Shown: one piece after another, positions 47,440 to 60,800 of the stretch | Numbering within the stretch: position 1 is the first letter of the stretch | Layout: each line of letters starts with the position of its first letter | Source: Congeria kusceri | Taxonomy: Eukaryota; Mollusca; Bivalvia; Myida; Dreissenidae | Direction of reading: 5' to 3' | Assembly: GCA_027627225.1 (NCBI GenBank) | Contig: CM051034.1 | Span: 19,805,980-19,869,979, forward strand | DNA: 64,000 nucleotides | Program-made: the position numbers and the translations under genes | Notes under the pieces: model-generated | Seen by the model: the letters and a program-made list of their open reading frames with translations, nothing else | Databases searched by the model: none | What the model was told of the DNA's origin: nothing

Positions 47440-48680
47440 ATGGCAAATTTGACAGCAGAGGACTTGAATAGACAAATAGTACGGGCAACAGCGTGGGTTT
47501 CAGTGCTCGTTGGATTGGAAATAGTTTTAGGTTTCATTGGAAATGTTATTGTTATCTACGTGTTTGGACGCCGCTACCACCACTGCAATTTCCGGTATTT
47601 TGTGTTGTGCATTGCATTTATTGACCTTCTCAGCGTTTTCACGACAATGCCAGGTGAAATCATCAACCAACTTTACTGGTTCACTTATCCTTTGAATGCA
47701 TTTTTTTGCAAAATCAATGCTTTCCTGAACTTTTTCACTGTTTCCGCGGAAACATTTTGTCTATGTGCTGTCGCTTTTGACAGATACCGGAAAATGTGCG
47801 AACCGCACGGCTGGCAAATCAGGCCCATCCACGCTGTCCAGTTATGCATAATTATCGTCGTGTTTGCTGCAATGGTTGCATCGCCTGTGCCCGTATTGTG
47901 GGGACTGTACACGTTCAATATTACAAACATCAGCGTCACAGTTTGCGAAAAGGACGATCGATTTGTGGAAACTGGATTTCATCAAATTTGTATTAACGCA
48001 GCTGCAGGAATAGTGTTAACTGTCCTCGTTGTTATGATTATATTGTACTTTGTATTATATATGAAAATTCATCGATCAAACTTAAAACGCAGGCGCACTG
48101 TTAAAGGGTCTTTACAACAAGTGCAGCTGAAGAAACTAGACTTAGCGAGTTAACGGCAACAGAGGCAACTAATAGTATGACAGAAGATGATTCCGATATT
48201 GGTGCCACGATGACAACTATGAAAATAAACCCATACATACAAGGTTCGAAAAGGATTTTGTTTGGCCAAAGTAATAATAGTCAAAGCGTCACAGCTTCAT
48301 AATATAATATAGAACAAAATAAAAGCGTACGAAACTTACGTGATATTGTGAATAGTACGTCACCCGACGCTAAAACAAATAGAAAAGTGACAACATTTAG
48401 AAAACGACAATTGCGACTTCACAGAATTACGAAAGTGACGCTTACACTCAGTGTGATATTCGGTATGACGTCGGTGTTATATACAGCACTGCATATGTTT
48501 GTCGGAAACGACAAAAATAAACTACATTCGACGGCTGATAACAATAAGGCTTTATTTTATTTCAATATAAGATTTGTATTCATAAACCACGTGATCAATC
48601 CGTTTGTGTACTGGTTCTTGGACAGTGAATTTAAAACTAATTTAAGAAACACACTGCGTGGTTGTCGAGCGGCAATTTAG
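47440..48680 (+). pseudogene. Class A orphan GPCR, copy B, broken in the third intracellular loop
   Basis: Close paralog of the gene at 19234: 19 differences over the first roughly 135 residues by eye. The frame is open from the ATG through TM5 (INAAAGIVLTVLVVMIILY), including GNVIV, F-DRY and the loop-2 cysteine. A 25-bp deletion near 48120, relative to copy A, shifts the frame, and translation stops at 48151-48153. Further on, the original frame has a TAA at 48300-48302 where copy A has CAA. The last part (48348-48680) is open again, with TM6, TM7, NPFVY and the same C-terminus GCRAAI. With two lesions this copy is unlikely to make a seven-helix receptor; a five-helix product is conceivable. 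Confidence 0.85.
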
Positions 48681-48715
48681 CGCTGTTTACGTGTTAATTT
48701 ACCTAAACATTCAAC

Positions 48716-48922
48716 ATGGCGCTTTTCTTTCTTATGTGGTTGTTAATAAATACCAATCTAATTCAAGTGCGCGATCGTCTTGAAAAAAGAAACATATTTA
48801 AGGATACGATTCGAATCATGTTGTTATACATACTGTTGTACATTTCATTTACATCGACGGTAAACCCAGACCTAGAAATATTTTTATTTGTGAATGATTT
48901 CGAAAATATTGTTATGGCATAA
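48716..48922 (+). other. Open 68-codon stretch in the GPCR 3' flank
   Basis: ATG-initiated hydrophobic frame 36 bp after the GPCR stop. In unit A the matching segment (20539 onward) is shifted by a single-base difference, so the protein is not conserved; most likely 3' UTR. Confidence 0.3.
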
Positions 48923-49114
48923 ATTTCTTATTAATTTAATAAAAAGGCTTAAAATGAATTACAGTGTAAAATAAGGTTCCATGAATACGAGTAACTAAAC
49001 GTTTACATTTTACGTGTAATATAATCTTGAGAAACGTCATAAACATTGGTTAAAGTTGTTATCTTGATTTGCTTCACATTTACCAAATTGACTTTCATAT
49101 TTATATTATGTTGA

Positions 49115-49120
49115 AATAAA
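49115..49120 (+). promoter_or_regulatory. Polyadenylation signal AATAAA for GPCR copy B
   Basis: Same position relative to the stop as the hexamer at 20938 in unit A. Confidence 0.5.
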
Positions 49121-50393
49121 GGCTCGAAAACAACTAATGAACCTGGTTGTCTGACAATTTCTTTGAATACAAAGAGCCAATGTATATCATGCTTAATTGT
49201 ATATAATTATATTTATAGCATACAACGTATGATTTGTGCATTTTATTCAAGCCATTAAATTAAAATATTTTTTTTCAAATTTGCTAGTATAGAATTGTTT
49301 TATGTTTCTGTTAATATGGATACTTACTTTCATTATACATCATTTAGTTTATGTTGCTTTATTAAAAATTGTGAACGACGTTATTTTAATGTAATATGTA
49401 TTTTTTGTTTTATTTTATTTTACGAGTGCTCGCATTCTGCATTTGTATTGTAATACAAATAATACCTTAATTATGTATTACATTGTTATCAAAAAGCCTA
49501 ATAACTGGTAAGTGTGCAGAGAATATAGTATAAGGTAGGAACGCTTATGAGATAATATAAATGTTCAGTGGATATAGCTCTTAAGCTTTCGTATATTTAT
49601 CACAGCATTCTGTGTAATTCCATTTTACGGTAAGGCTGGCATTGATATGATTGTTATAGTGCAACTCATTAAAATCATCTCCAGTAGCTAAGCTTCGATA
49701 TTATTCGCTGACTGGATCTGATGACATCGCATTAGGAGTCACGTTCAGATTATCTTTTCCGGAGACAATCAAATTGTTACCTTCAAAATGTTGAGGTATA
49801 ACTTAAATATAAAACACAAAAACTATGCACAAACGTAACGTGAACTTCGGGTGTCTAGTCGCCTAAGGTACCACTATATCCATTGTTATCTACACGAAAA
49901 TTAACTGTAAATAATTTATTCCCGACGATCCGTTGGAAAGGCATCACTTTTTTTAAACCGTGGTCAAACTTTGCTGTACAAAAAGCAATTTTATTGGGTG
50001 CAACAGGGCTGAGATTTGTATTGTTCCGAAGGTCATTTGAACGTGACCTGTTATACGATGCCTTCAGATCCTAACAACGTTAGGATTTGCTTTTAATGAG
50101 ATTGGTTAAAGTGATGATGATACAAATTCGACGGTTGTTTAATACCATTTTAAACAGTAGTATTTCTTCTTTTAGTGCCTTATGATATTTTTGTCGACCA
50201 GCCCACAGTTTGTAGGTGATATTTGAAAATCAACATTCAGGAAAGATTTAACTGATCGTATCAGTCTCTATTTGTATGTGTTTGTGTTCATTTGCGACTC
50301 ACTTTAAAGTTGAAACAAAACCTGGTGTGAGCAGGTCTTGAATGATGGCGTTTCAACACTTGGAGGAAAACATTTTCTTAAATAATGAATATA
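49121..50393. other. Convergent intergenic segment of unit B
   Basis: Collinear with 20944-22227 with few differences and small indels. No gene called. Confidence 0.5.
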
Positions 50394-50399
50394 TTTATT
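50394..50399 (-). promoter_or_regulatory. Polyadenylation signal for receptor copy 2
   Basis: AATAAA on the minus strand, about 250 bp past the stop, conserved with copy 1. Confidence 0.45.
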
Positions 50400-50644
50400 A
50401 TACTATTTTTACAAACCATACTTAACAACGGAATGGTTAAAAAACATTAACTTTTTGTAAATCATTGTTCAATTCTATGACACAGACACATCCACTTATA
50501 TGCGTAACATCAGTAGCCTGATAAACCTCAACAAACAAACGGAACGACGAAACCATGTAGAAGAAACACATTCATAAGTTCGATTCCAATGAAATTGCAC
50601 ATATACAGTATATGTAAGCAAAAAGTAAATGTATATATTGTATG

Positions 50645-51215
50645 TTAAGGATTTACGTTCAGTTTATCGTAATCACTCAACGCTGGTGCTCGCTGTTTCT
50701 GGGTACACGAAGCCACGTTGTATGCGTTCTGATGGGTAGCGTTTCCAAGGTGACTATATTCGTTGATGGTTACTGGATCCGGTGCGTCTGAGAAAATAAC
50801 ACTGTCATATTCGTCACTCATGACATCCGTGTTACAGTAGACGTGTCTCAAGCCGTCGTCGTCGTCGCTAGTACATGACGTCTTTATGATTGTACTGTCA
50901 CCTTTAAACCGTGTATTGTTCTCTTTGGGTGACTGTGTATACAATCTGTTCGCTTTTGTACATGTCTTATTTGCCTCTTCATCATACATACAAAAGTCAT
51001 AGGCATTGTCACGTTCACAGCCAATAACAGTTTCTTGAAAATGGTTTGCATCGCGTTGCCGTCGTTTCCCCGGTACAGCGTAATCGTACTTTTCACAGTT
51101 CTGCGGTGAGGGTGGCAAAGGTTTCCTTGGTGTGATATCATGGCGTCTGCCGTCATATATGGCGTTGATCGCTGTGTGAGCTGGCGCTTTCGTATTATCG
51201 GACGTACGCCTTTTT
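50645..51215 (-). CDS. Receptor copy 2, exon 8: cytoplasmic tail with conserved tyrosines
   Basis: Acceptor TTGCTTTAG; about 189 residues to the stop at 50647-50645. Keeps all eight tyrosine contexts of copy 1 (VYCNT, EYDSV, EYSHL, AYNVA, SDYDKL among them) and the SH3-like KPLPPSP, and adds two more tyrosines (MYDEE, LYTQS). A short Asp run (DDDD) is coded by 'gtcgtcgtcgtc', one repeat longer than in copy 1. Confidence 0.87.
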
Positions 51216-54200
51216 CTAAAGCAAATACAAACATATAACGTATACAATATAATCTATTCGACTTTTTCGCTGATGAGAGTTCGTCGAATAAATAAATCCT
51301 TTGCATTGTTTCATTTCTTTAAGGCAATGAAACATTGTCCATTCATTTCGTTTGTTCTAGTAAAACAACTTTTAACATGTAACGTATTACTACTACAATT
51401 TACTTTTTTTAAGTTTGTCATGGACACCGTTTCAAGGTGCCCGCTTAATTGAAAAGATGCGGGATTGTTAAGAGACTTATTTCATATTAGAATCCAGCAT
51501 TCCGTACACGACATACGAGTATAATACCTTCTTATATAAAAGCAAGCCCCTGCGGTGACGATTATAATGATGATAGCAATGCTTACGCCAACACCTATGC
51601 CAATGGTGGATTCTACAGTTGATAAATGCAAGAATACAAAGAAAAATAAGTTCTCAACGTATGTTCAGGAAATAATTTTTAAGATAAAAATGGACATTAG
51701 ACTTTATAATACAATTACGAGTTAACTACGAGTTAACTTTACTATAATTATCAAATTTTCATAAAACTATTTTGGTATGTTATGTGTATATATAGTCAAA
51801 ATTAAACACAGTTGTCATTTAGATATTGAAAACTATTTCTAATAATTATATGCAAATGTTTGAATGAGTGAACAATTAGAATCGCATGTTTATGTGTTTT
51901 TTGTGTTGTATATACAATTAATGTTTCTTGTTTTGACTATGCAAATGTTAAAGCATGTATTGTTTTGACTTATTTGCACAATAACAGTAAAAGTCTGTTA
52001 GCTAATTATTATACATTTATTCGTTATTTTAGTATGAGTTTGAAGTGTATTGTCTGTTAAAATTATTAATCAACTATGATTCGCTACCATAACATTATTG
52101 TTTATGTACTAATTTCGCTGAAAGATCATTCAATGTGAAGACCTAAACGCACATGACTGTATCACTAAAATAATATTCTTACACATAGCATTGTTACTGA
52201 GCCTTTGATGGACATTTTCTTTTAACACATTTGAACAACTGTTATCTACCGCAGCATTGAGTAGCTTGAAGGGCCGGACATGTTTCAGTACTACTAGATC
52301 AGCCATATGAGTAAGAATTTAGTACAAATTATAATTAAACATATTCAAGATGATAATCATCGAACATCCGTTTTATGAATATTAACTAATTAAAATTATT
52401 AACAGCGACGTGTTCTGTAAATATAGATCTACATTTATTACTTTGTTTGCTATTTTACCTGATGAAGCTGAATTAGTGTTACCAACAGTTGCATCTGTAG
52501 TTGTATTGTTTATTACTGATCCAATATTTGTTGCAAATGAAATTAGCGATGACACTTTCGTTATAGGCTGTTTTGTTGAAAAGGTTGATTCACACACTGA
52601 AATAAATTTGAATCACTGGCATATTGGAAGCTAACATAATATTAAAACTAATAGAGTACTAAGCAAATGATTACACAACACAAGAGTGACACCATTGGTT
52701 TACTCATCATCCAAGTAAATGCGTACTGAACGTATGATATTAATGATCAATCGCATTGCCAGTATTGAAGTTATTGTTTGAGTTTAAACGCATAAGACGA
52801 TTTAAAGGCCTACTTTAATCCTTTTTTATTGGACCGCTACCCAAATCTGAGGTATTGAACTCTCTTTTATTGGCATCCTGCTGTGGTCACAGTGTGGCGA
52901 CCCTTATCAGCTGAGATCAAGACACTGCTGCAGTAATTGAAACAGTGCACTCAGCCATTGCTCAGTCAGATGCGAGAAAGGATTGCAGATGAAGACAAGA
53001 AAACAATAATGCAAATCATCTTTGGGCGCCGTATAATGAAGAAAAGGAACCCTACATTAAATAACTCATATTATCCTGGGGTTGTTGTTATAAAAATAAG
53101 ATCATTAAAAAAACGAACCTATGAAAATCCGGATTAACATTCCATCATTATGTAATGTCTGTACGATAATCCGATCTTACCATCTCAAGTTTGCCATCAA
53201 TGATACTTGAATTATCGAACTAATTCATGTTAACATATATATTTTACAATTTGTGATGCAATAAAATAACAGCTTAAATGCTTATAACCATCATGCTAAT
53301 GGGCGGTCGCATAAGTATTTATTGTACGTGTACTTAATAAAAACAATCGTCAGGGCGCATCCACACAAACTATGATTTGACATCATTTTTTCTATAACCT
53401 ACACATATAATTATATAAGATGATGGCGACATAAAATAGTATCCCTTAGGAAACAAATGTCTCAAGCGTTTCTGTGTATAACTATAATAGCAGACAATGA
53501 ATTCATAATAGGAACAAGAAACAAATTAACAATAAAGCAAATGTTTGGAATTTAATTTCAACGTATTCCGATGCTTCCGCCATAGTCTATTTATAGAAAG
53601 ATATAACCTCAATTTATAAATTCAATAACCTCTATAGGAGTAGTTGAGAGAAAAAATGTAATTCTAAATAATTCCAAATAATACACAATCTTTATTCATA
53701 TTAACATGGTGAGATTATTAATATAATTTCTCTATTCAGTAGTACTGTTATTGTCTATGATCAAGTTTTCTGGATGCTTGTTGCAAGTAATTAACGCATC
53801 GGCTGCTAGTCTGCAACACTGCGATATATTTATAGGAGTCACTTCTATTCAACTATTGAACCTGTAATTGGAGCAGGTCGCTTACTCTGTTTGCAGTGTG
53901 TTGAACACAGTAGGCGCAGGCCTCTCACTCTGTTTCGTAATTGAGCAGCAATTAAATGCACTGTTTTCGCTTTTATCCGCTTTCAAAAATAATTGATTTC
54001 TGAACGAAAAATAATCTTCAAGCAAATAATGCAAGAATGTACCTCTCAATTTGATTCATGGACTTGAGGTAAGTGTTTGTAAAAATACAATATAATAGAT
54101 TCTCCTTCCATATGTTTCCGGTCAAGAGTCATCAAATATAGACGCTGCGCTCATGCCGCCCATAAGAAATTGTATGGTGGACCAATACCCAGAGTGAAAT

Positions 54201-57200
54201 ACCCCATGGACAGGTCAGACATTCCTTAAACTAGGCCTTTAAGCTAAGCTTATTTAAATTTATGTTTAGTGATCTACTTGTACGCCCTTGACGAGCTGTT
54301 AATAATTACTTCCATATATGGACCGTTACAGAGTATTCCCGTGCAAGACACGAAATATCTTATACTTTATATCTTATATATTCCTAAACGCATTATTTTA
54401 ATTTTGATTCACTAGATGTTAAACATCTGAAGTAATATATCTGATAATAACTTTCGAGATTGCAAATTGAAAAAAACTGTTAAACTTTAACATGCATACG
54501 GTGTTACCTGAAAGGTTACCTCTGGTATAATGTTCTGAAATGTACAAGTGAAATTTCCATTAAACTTGAAAATGTAACATATACTTTCAAATTTCAAAAT
54601 TCATCGTATTGCTTTCGCTGTACTCTTTATACTGAGACATAGCCACTTTCTGCGGTCACTGTGACTAAGCGTTCTGTACTATCTATACCTTGGGAGGATA
54701 TTAGCTTACTATTGGCCACTACTGAAATTTTAAATTGTGTCCGCAGGTAAAATAAACACGAACTCGTATTATTTGTACATTACCAATATTTGCCATTTTC
54801 AAGTACTCACCGACATCACACAATGAGTAACGTGGAGTGGCGCAGTCACTGACAAACGTAAAGGTGCCGTTGACGTCTAACACTCCACATCTATCAATAT
54901 GGTACTGGGGCTTGATATAATCTACATAAGCATCAATTAATCAACGTTTACTTCAATTATATGGATATTTCAACTATGTGAAATTTCCAAGTACAAGACG
55001 AGTGATAATAAAGCGCCTATTAACTGTTAAATCAAAATTACAAACTGGTGAAAATAATCGTGAAGTATCAGCATCGATACAGTGGTCGAAAAATGATGGA
55101 TTGCTTTAGAGCATTTATGGTATACCTATTTTTAAATGCTCTGTACTGCCATGCCACAGAAATGGTGCGCTACAATACGTTATTTTAGAATGTTTGTAGG
55201 TTCAACAGTTAATAAAAACAGTGCTGATTCAGAAAATGTCACTTGTCAACAAGGGGAAAGCGAAAGTAATTACATTATATAAATAGCCTAATGCTTTAAA
55301 AAATCTGATGTGCTGCTGCTGTTGAAATATACATTGTACATATTCTAATTGCATGTTCTAAGTCCTTTTTTCGTAGTATTAGTGTTTTTACACAGCTCCT
55401 TCTGCCATAGTACAAATGTACTTGATTTTGACCAGTAATAATCACTTAGCGTCTTTTCACTGCTGTATAAAACAGTTTTCATAAATTACAGTTGATTATG
55501 CTCTTTGACCACGAAAAAGGTTGATATCAGAAAAAAAAAACTGTTATGAATTACCTGTATATGTGTGGTTCTGGTAGCCATATGTGTTTCTAAGCCAGTA
55601 ATCTCCAACAGGTAATGGAATGTGTGATGGTAGCGTTGGATATGAATAACTACATTTGGACGCTTCTTGCCAGGTTCCAGTTTTTACACACTGATCATCT
55701 ATACCGAATGAAAATGAAAATTTGTAACAAACACGTCTGTGTCAGCTTAAGTACATTGATTACATGCCTTTGAGGATGACACAAAGAGTACTTTGTCATT
55801 ATAAATTCAGACAGACATTTACAAATATCTACATGGAATGCACACTAAACACGTTTTGACTCTTTATTTATACCCTATTTTTCAATGTTCGTTACAAATA
55901 CACATATAACTCATAATATTATATTTTCCTTTGTAGCCATGTTTGTATATCACAATTGCAAGGTGAGAACTAATTTATTCTTACGTTTTGCTTCTCGTGG
56001 ATACATGTATATCAATAAAGATGATTCACATAGTATTCGAGTATGGAATTGAATCAAAATGCACGTATATCAGCGTGAAATGTGCCATCTCGTGACAATG
56101 AAGTAAGTCGGCAAGTTATCATTACATACGAAAAACCCATAACATTCATTCATCAACCAAGCAACATTCACTTTCAAAGGTTGCTGGTAATTGTTGTAAT
56201 ATTAAAATGATTTCTAGTAGGAGAACGAGAAGTAGTACGTACTGAATCCGTAGCAGCAAATGAAATTTCTGTTTTCATCGCATTTGCCAAGCTTTTGCTC
56301 GCTTAGTTGATAGTTGTTTTCCAATGTTTTGTATGCACACTCGACTGGAAATTCTTAGAAAGTACGAATTATTTTGAAAGAAAAAGTAATACCATCAAGC
56401 AAACAACTAAAGCATTCAGTAGTTTACATATATATAGCAACTATTGATAAACGTGTAATATATAACGCAGATCCACGGAAAGTTATGTTTAAAATCTGAA
56501 GCCTTTTATCATTATTTAAAACAAAAGATTTAAAGGGACTATGTCAACAAAAAATTGGCTTCTTATTGCACTATAATTTATATTATTTGATGGAAATGCG
56601 CTTTACTAAGACATGTGCATTAAATAAATAAGATATAATATAATACACAATAAAATATTTGATAAAAACAAAATAGCAGAAAACGACTGAAAAAAATAAA
56701 ACCCCAAGCGGGTATCGAACTCACTACTTAGGAGCCATACGAAGACATGACAGTGGACAGCGCTTTAACCAACTGTGCTATCATGCTTGGTAAGGAGTCG
56801 TGTGTAAACGATGGTTACACAAAATGCTCACAATTCTGGCGTCGAAATGTAAACAAGAAAAAGGCCAAACAAACACAATCCATATTATAAATTGATTTTT
56901 ATCTCATAATGCTAACACTCTTTTCCCATTATATATACCCAGTTTTAACCGTTATTATATGCCAGTACTAATATCTAAATTTCAGATTATTTTTAAAAAA
57001 TTGCCCCCTTGGGTTTTTCGTTTTTAGAAATAAATGTATGGACGTCAATCATACCGCTTGTCAGCATCAGGGAAGCATAGTCCGCTAACCAAAATGAGGT
57101 TTTCAAAATCGCTCTGGGCTGCAACGAGATAATCTGTCGATCAACTGGAGTGCCGTTTAGACTGAGGCAATATTGCATAGCGGACGCCCACCACATTGGT

Positions 57201-57820
57201 TGAAAGTTGCACAGGATACGACCTGTAAACATGGATGGACTCATTTTTGCGAGCAACTATAGGTACCGCTTCTGAAATTCGAAGGTTGGAATAACTGTGG
57301 TTTTAACTTATGTATTATATCGCGAAAGTAAGAAGTGCTATATTGAATATCATGAATATTTCCTAAATGCCTCCATCGTTTTGATGAAGAAAGTGATTTG
57401 AACATAATATGTTTAAAACAAACTCAAAATGTCGAGTAATTCACAGCTTTTAGTGTATGATCAACTTTTGAGACTAAAATTCGCAGAAGAAAGTAGTCCA
57501 CTATGCAGCATTCGAAGTCACCGATTAAGGGTTTAATTGGGTCACGATTCAAGTAGAATCCTGGACATATAATCCTAACATATTTATCTCGCTTATTGTC
57601 GATGCAAGTTATGGTTGTTTATAGTGGCATATTTAAAAATGTATAACTCATGAATATACCATGAATAAAAACGAACAAAACGGGTCACGAAGCGAGCCGA
57701 GAAGAAACATGGACATTCTAATCCTAACATGTTCGTCTTTTTATCGCCGACATTTTTTTATCACCATCATTTTTATCACCATAAGTAAGGTTATTTGTTG
57801 AGTGAATTATTTACTTGGTC

Positions 57821-57887
<67 letters not shown>

Positions 57888-60800
57888 ACAAAATGGAATT
57901 CACAGTTCGACGGTAATTACGCAGTACAGGTACTAGTAATAGCGGTCGGTTACATTCCAGTAACCTTAGTAGAAAATTACACTGGAATTGGGAACACTAT
58001 ATGGCCGTGTGGTTAACGCTTTAGACTCTGACGCTGGCGGTCGGTGTTCGATCCCTATGAGAGGCAGGATTTTTTGTTCACAGAATATACGGGTTTGCTA
58101 CTCCAGACGCTTTATTTCTTGAAAAAGAAGATATTTATAAAATATAATATTCTGTGAGTAACTTTCTCTAAGCATGTTTAAACATTACCAAACATTATCG
58201 CACAACGCTTTTGCTTATACAGTATATATTGAAGAGCTTGTAACACTGTCGTAACATTCATTATAATGTTAAATATTTTTTAATCGTATTGTTTAGCATA
58301 TTGTTTGTTTTTAAGGTTTAAATTGAGTTTCGCTTAACGCCATAGTTATTTCTCTTCGACAAATTAATATACTGTCTTCCACAGAGATTGCCGAGTAATA
58401 AAACGGATAACCGTTATTGTTCACTATATACCCGGTAGTTACATTCGGAGAATGTGTTCGTTATGAAAATTTAATGACAGAATCTCGGAATGGCATTAAA
58501 AGTAAGATAATAATGTTTGTATCCCAAAGAAAGACCACGTTATTGTACACCGGACAAAGAATGTGGCTCATCAGGTTTCTTGCTCGACAATACGGCATTA
58601 TTGGGAGACAAAACTAACATATCTACACAACGGCGGTGTTTATTTTAAAATCTGATTTTATTACGTGGCAATATCTATGTTAACGTCGCATTTTAAGATT
58701 ATAAATCGACAAGCAATGTCTCTGTTCAATTAAAATATAAAATGTTGACACTAATATTATAGTAAAACACGGAATGTACGATTCATTTAAATGAAGTTTC
58801 ACCAATAGTTTCGTTTAATGTTTGACGTTTTGAAAAGAACATTACATTATGTATAACACGTCGTGTTTGCTGGTTCTGGCTTTTAACCAAAATTTAAATC
58901 CAATTATTTTTATTTTCTTCACATATAGTCCAGCACATAAACAGCAAATTTTCAGATGACCGTGCAATAGCTGTTATACAAAATGTTTTTGCATTTTTAT
59001 GTAGCTAAGACATTGTTATTCACAAATCCGGGTGATGACACCCTGTTATCATTTAGCATTTCCGTAAAAACAAGACGGCGGACAAGATGGCCGCCAAAAT
59101 GGCGAAAACTACAAATTTGGGGCTAAAATTGCTTGTCTGTAGCATAACTTTGTCCACCATGGATGGATTTTCAAATAACTTGGCAGACGTGACAATCATA
59201 TTAATACAAAGTGTCACGCGCAAGAACCAGGTCCCTAGGTCCACGGTCAAGGTCACAAGTCAAGGTGAAAAGTCAAATAGAAGATATCAACCCTTAGCAT
59301 TTTATCCGGGGCATACTTTGTCCAGCATGGATGAATTTTCAAATTTATTGGCAGAATTAAAAACATGGTCGGATAGAGTGTCGCGCGCAAGAACAAGGTC
59401 CTTTGGTTAAAGATCAAGGTCACAAGTCAAGGTCAAATGCCAAATAAAATTATAAAAAATCAGTCCTGAACGCTTTGTCCGAGGTATATCCGGGTTATAT
59501 CTTTGTGTGTCCAGCATGCATGGATTTTCAAATATCTTGGCAGAAGTGACAAGCATGGTGAGATGGAATTTCACGCGCAAAAACAATGTCCCGAGGTTTA
59601 AGGTCCAGGTCATAATTCAAGGTCAAATATAAAAAATAAATCCTGAACACTTTGTCCGAAGCATATCATTGTTAAGCATGGACGGATTTATAACTTGGCA
59701 GAAGTGAAAAGCATTGTAAGAATGTGTCTCACATGCAAAACCAGGTCCGTATGTCGCAGAACAATGTCAAAGGTCAAATATAAAATAATATTGGATCACA
59801 TATTTGTCCATCACGGAAGGATTTTTTAAAAAAAACATTGCAGAAGTGATAAGCTTGATGAGACATTGTGTCTTGCACAAGAACCAGGTCATTTTGTCAA
59901 AGGTCAAGTTCATATTCAATGTCAAAGGTCAAATATATATTCAAAACCTAATATTTTCATGCATGGAGGTACTATCATGTGAAGTTGGGTCTCGTATAGG
60001 AACCAGGTCCCTGGATCCAAGGTCAGGCTAACACTTTGCGGTAAATAGTATAAATAAATCCATAAACTTTGTCCTGGGCATAATTTTGTCAAGCATGAAA
60101 GGATTTTTAAATAACTTGCAAGAAGTGATATCATTTTGTTTTTATGTAACAGGCAAAATCATGAGACGGTATGTCACATGCAAGAACCAACTTCCCTAGG
60201 GTCATGGTCAAGGTCATAATTCAAGGTCAAGTGTTTGTCCAGAGCATAATTTTGGCACCCTAGAGGGATTTCTATATACAATGTAAATTGTTATAAATGA
60301 TAACCATCATGCTGTGTCACGTCCAAGCACCAGGTCCCAAGGTCCAAGATCAAATGTCAAATATTTGCGCAGAGCAAACTGTTGGCATGCATACAGGGAT
60401 TTTTAAAGATTGAAGAAATTATCGCCATCATGAGATGGGGAAGTGAAGAAATATAACTCATATATAATTATCAAAGTTTTTCTTACCCACTTTCATTATT
60501 TTGTTGTCTTGATATAAACTTAAGAATATAAAAGGAATAGTTTTGATAACTCAACTCACCACACAGAGGGAGGCTGTGGAGATAAATTAGATGCACACAT
60601 ACCATTGCTGTACCTTATTATATTTTTTTGGAATTGTTTCTCTGTAATAAATGAATCTTTACCTCAAAAAAGCTTCTTTGCTGGACGTATCTGTAGGACA
60701 ATGACACTCACGTTATGTCTTATAAATGACATTTAAAGCTCACCGGTTAACAGCTCAAATACCAAAAACAATCAAATGGTTCCTGAAGTACTATTTGTTG

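Noticed and set aside
48716..48922. Small membrane protein downstream of GPCR copy B
   Set aside because: Frame broken by a one-base difference in unit A; more likely 3' UTR.
56702..56790. Functional tRNA gene
   Set aside because: A and B boxes are present but stems are imperfect; fits a SINE head or pseudogene. The same applies to 26695, 37131 and 57996.
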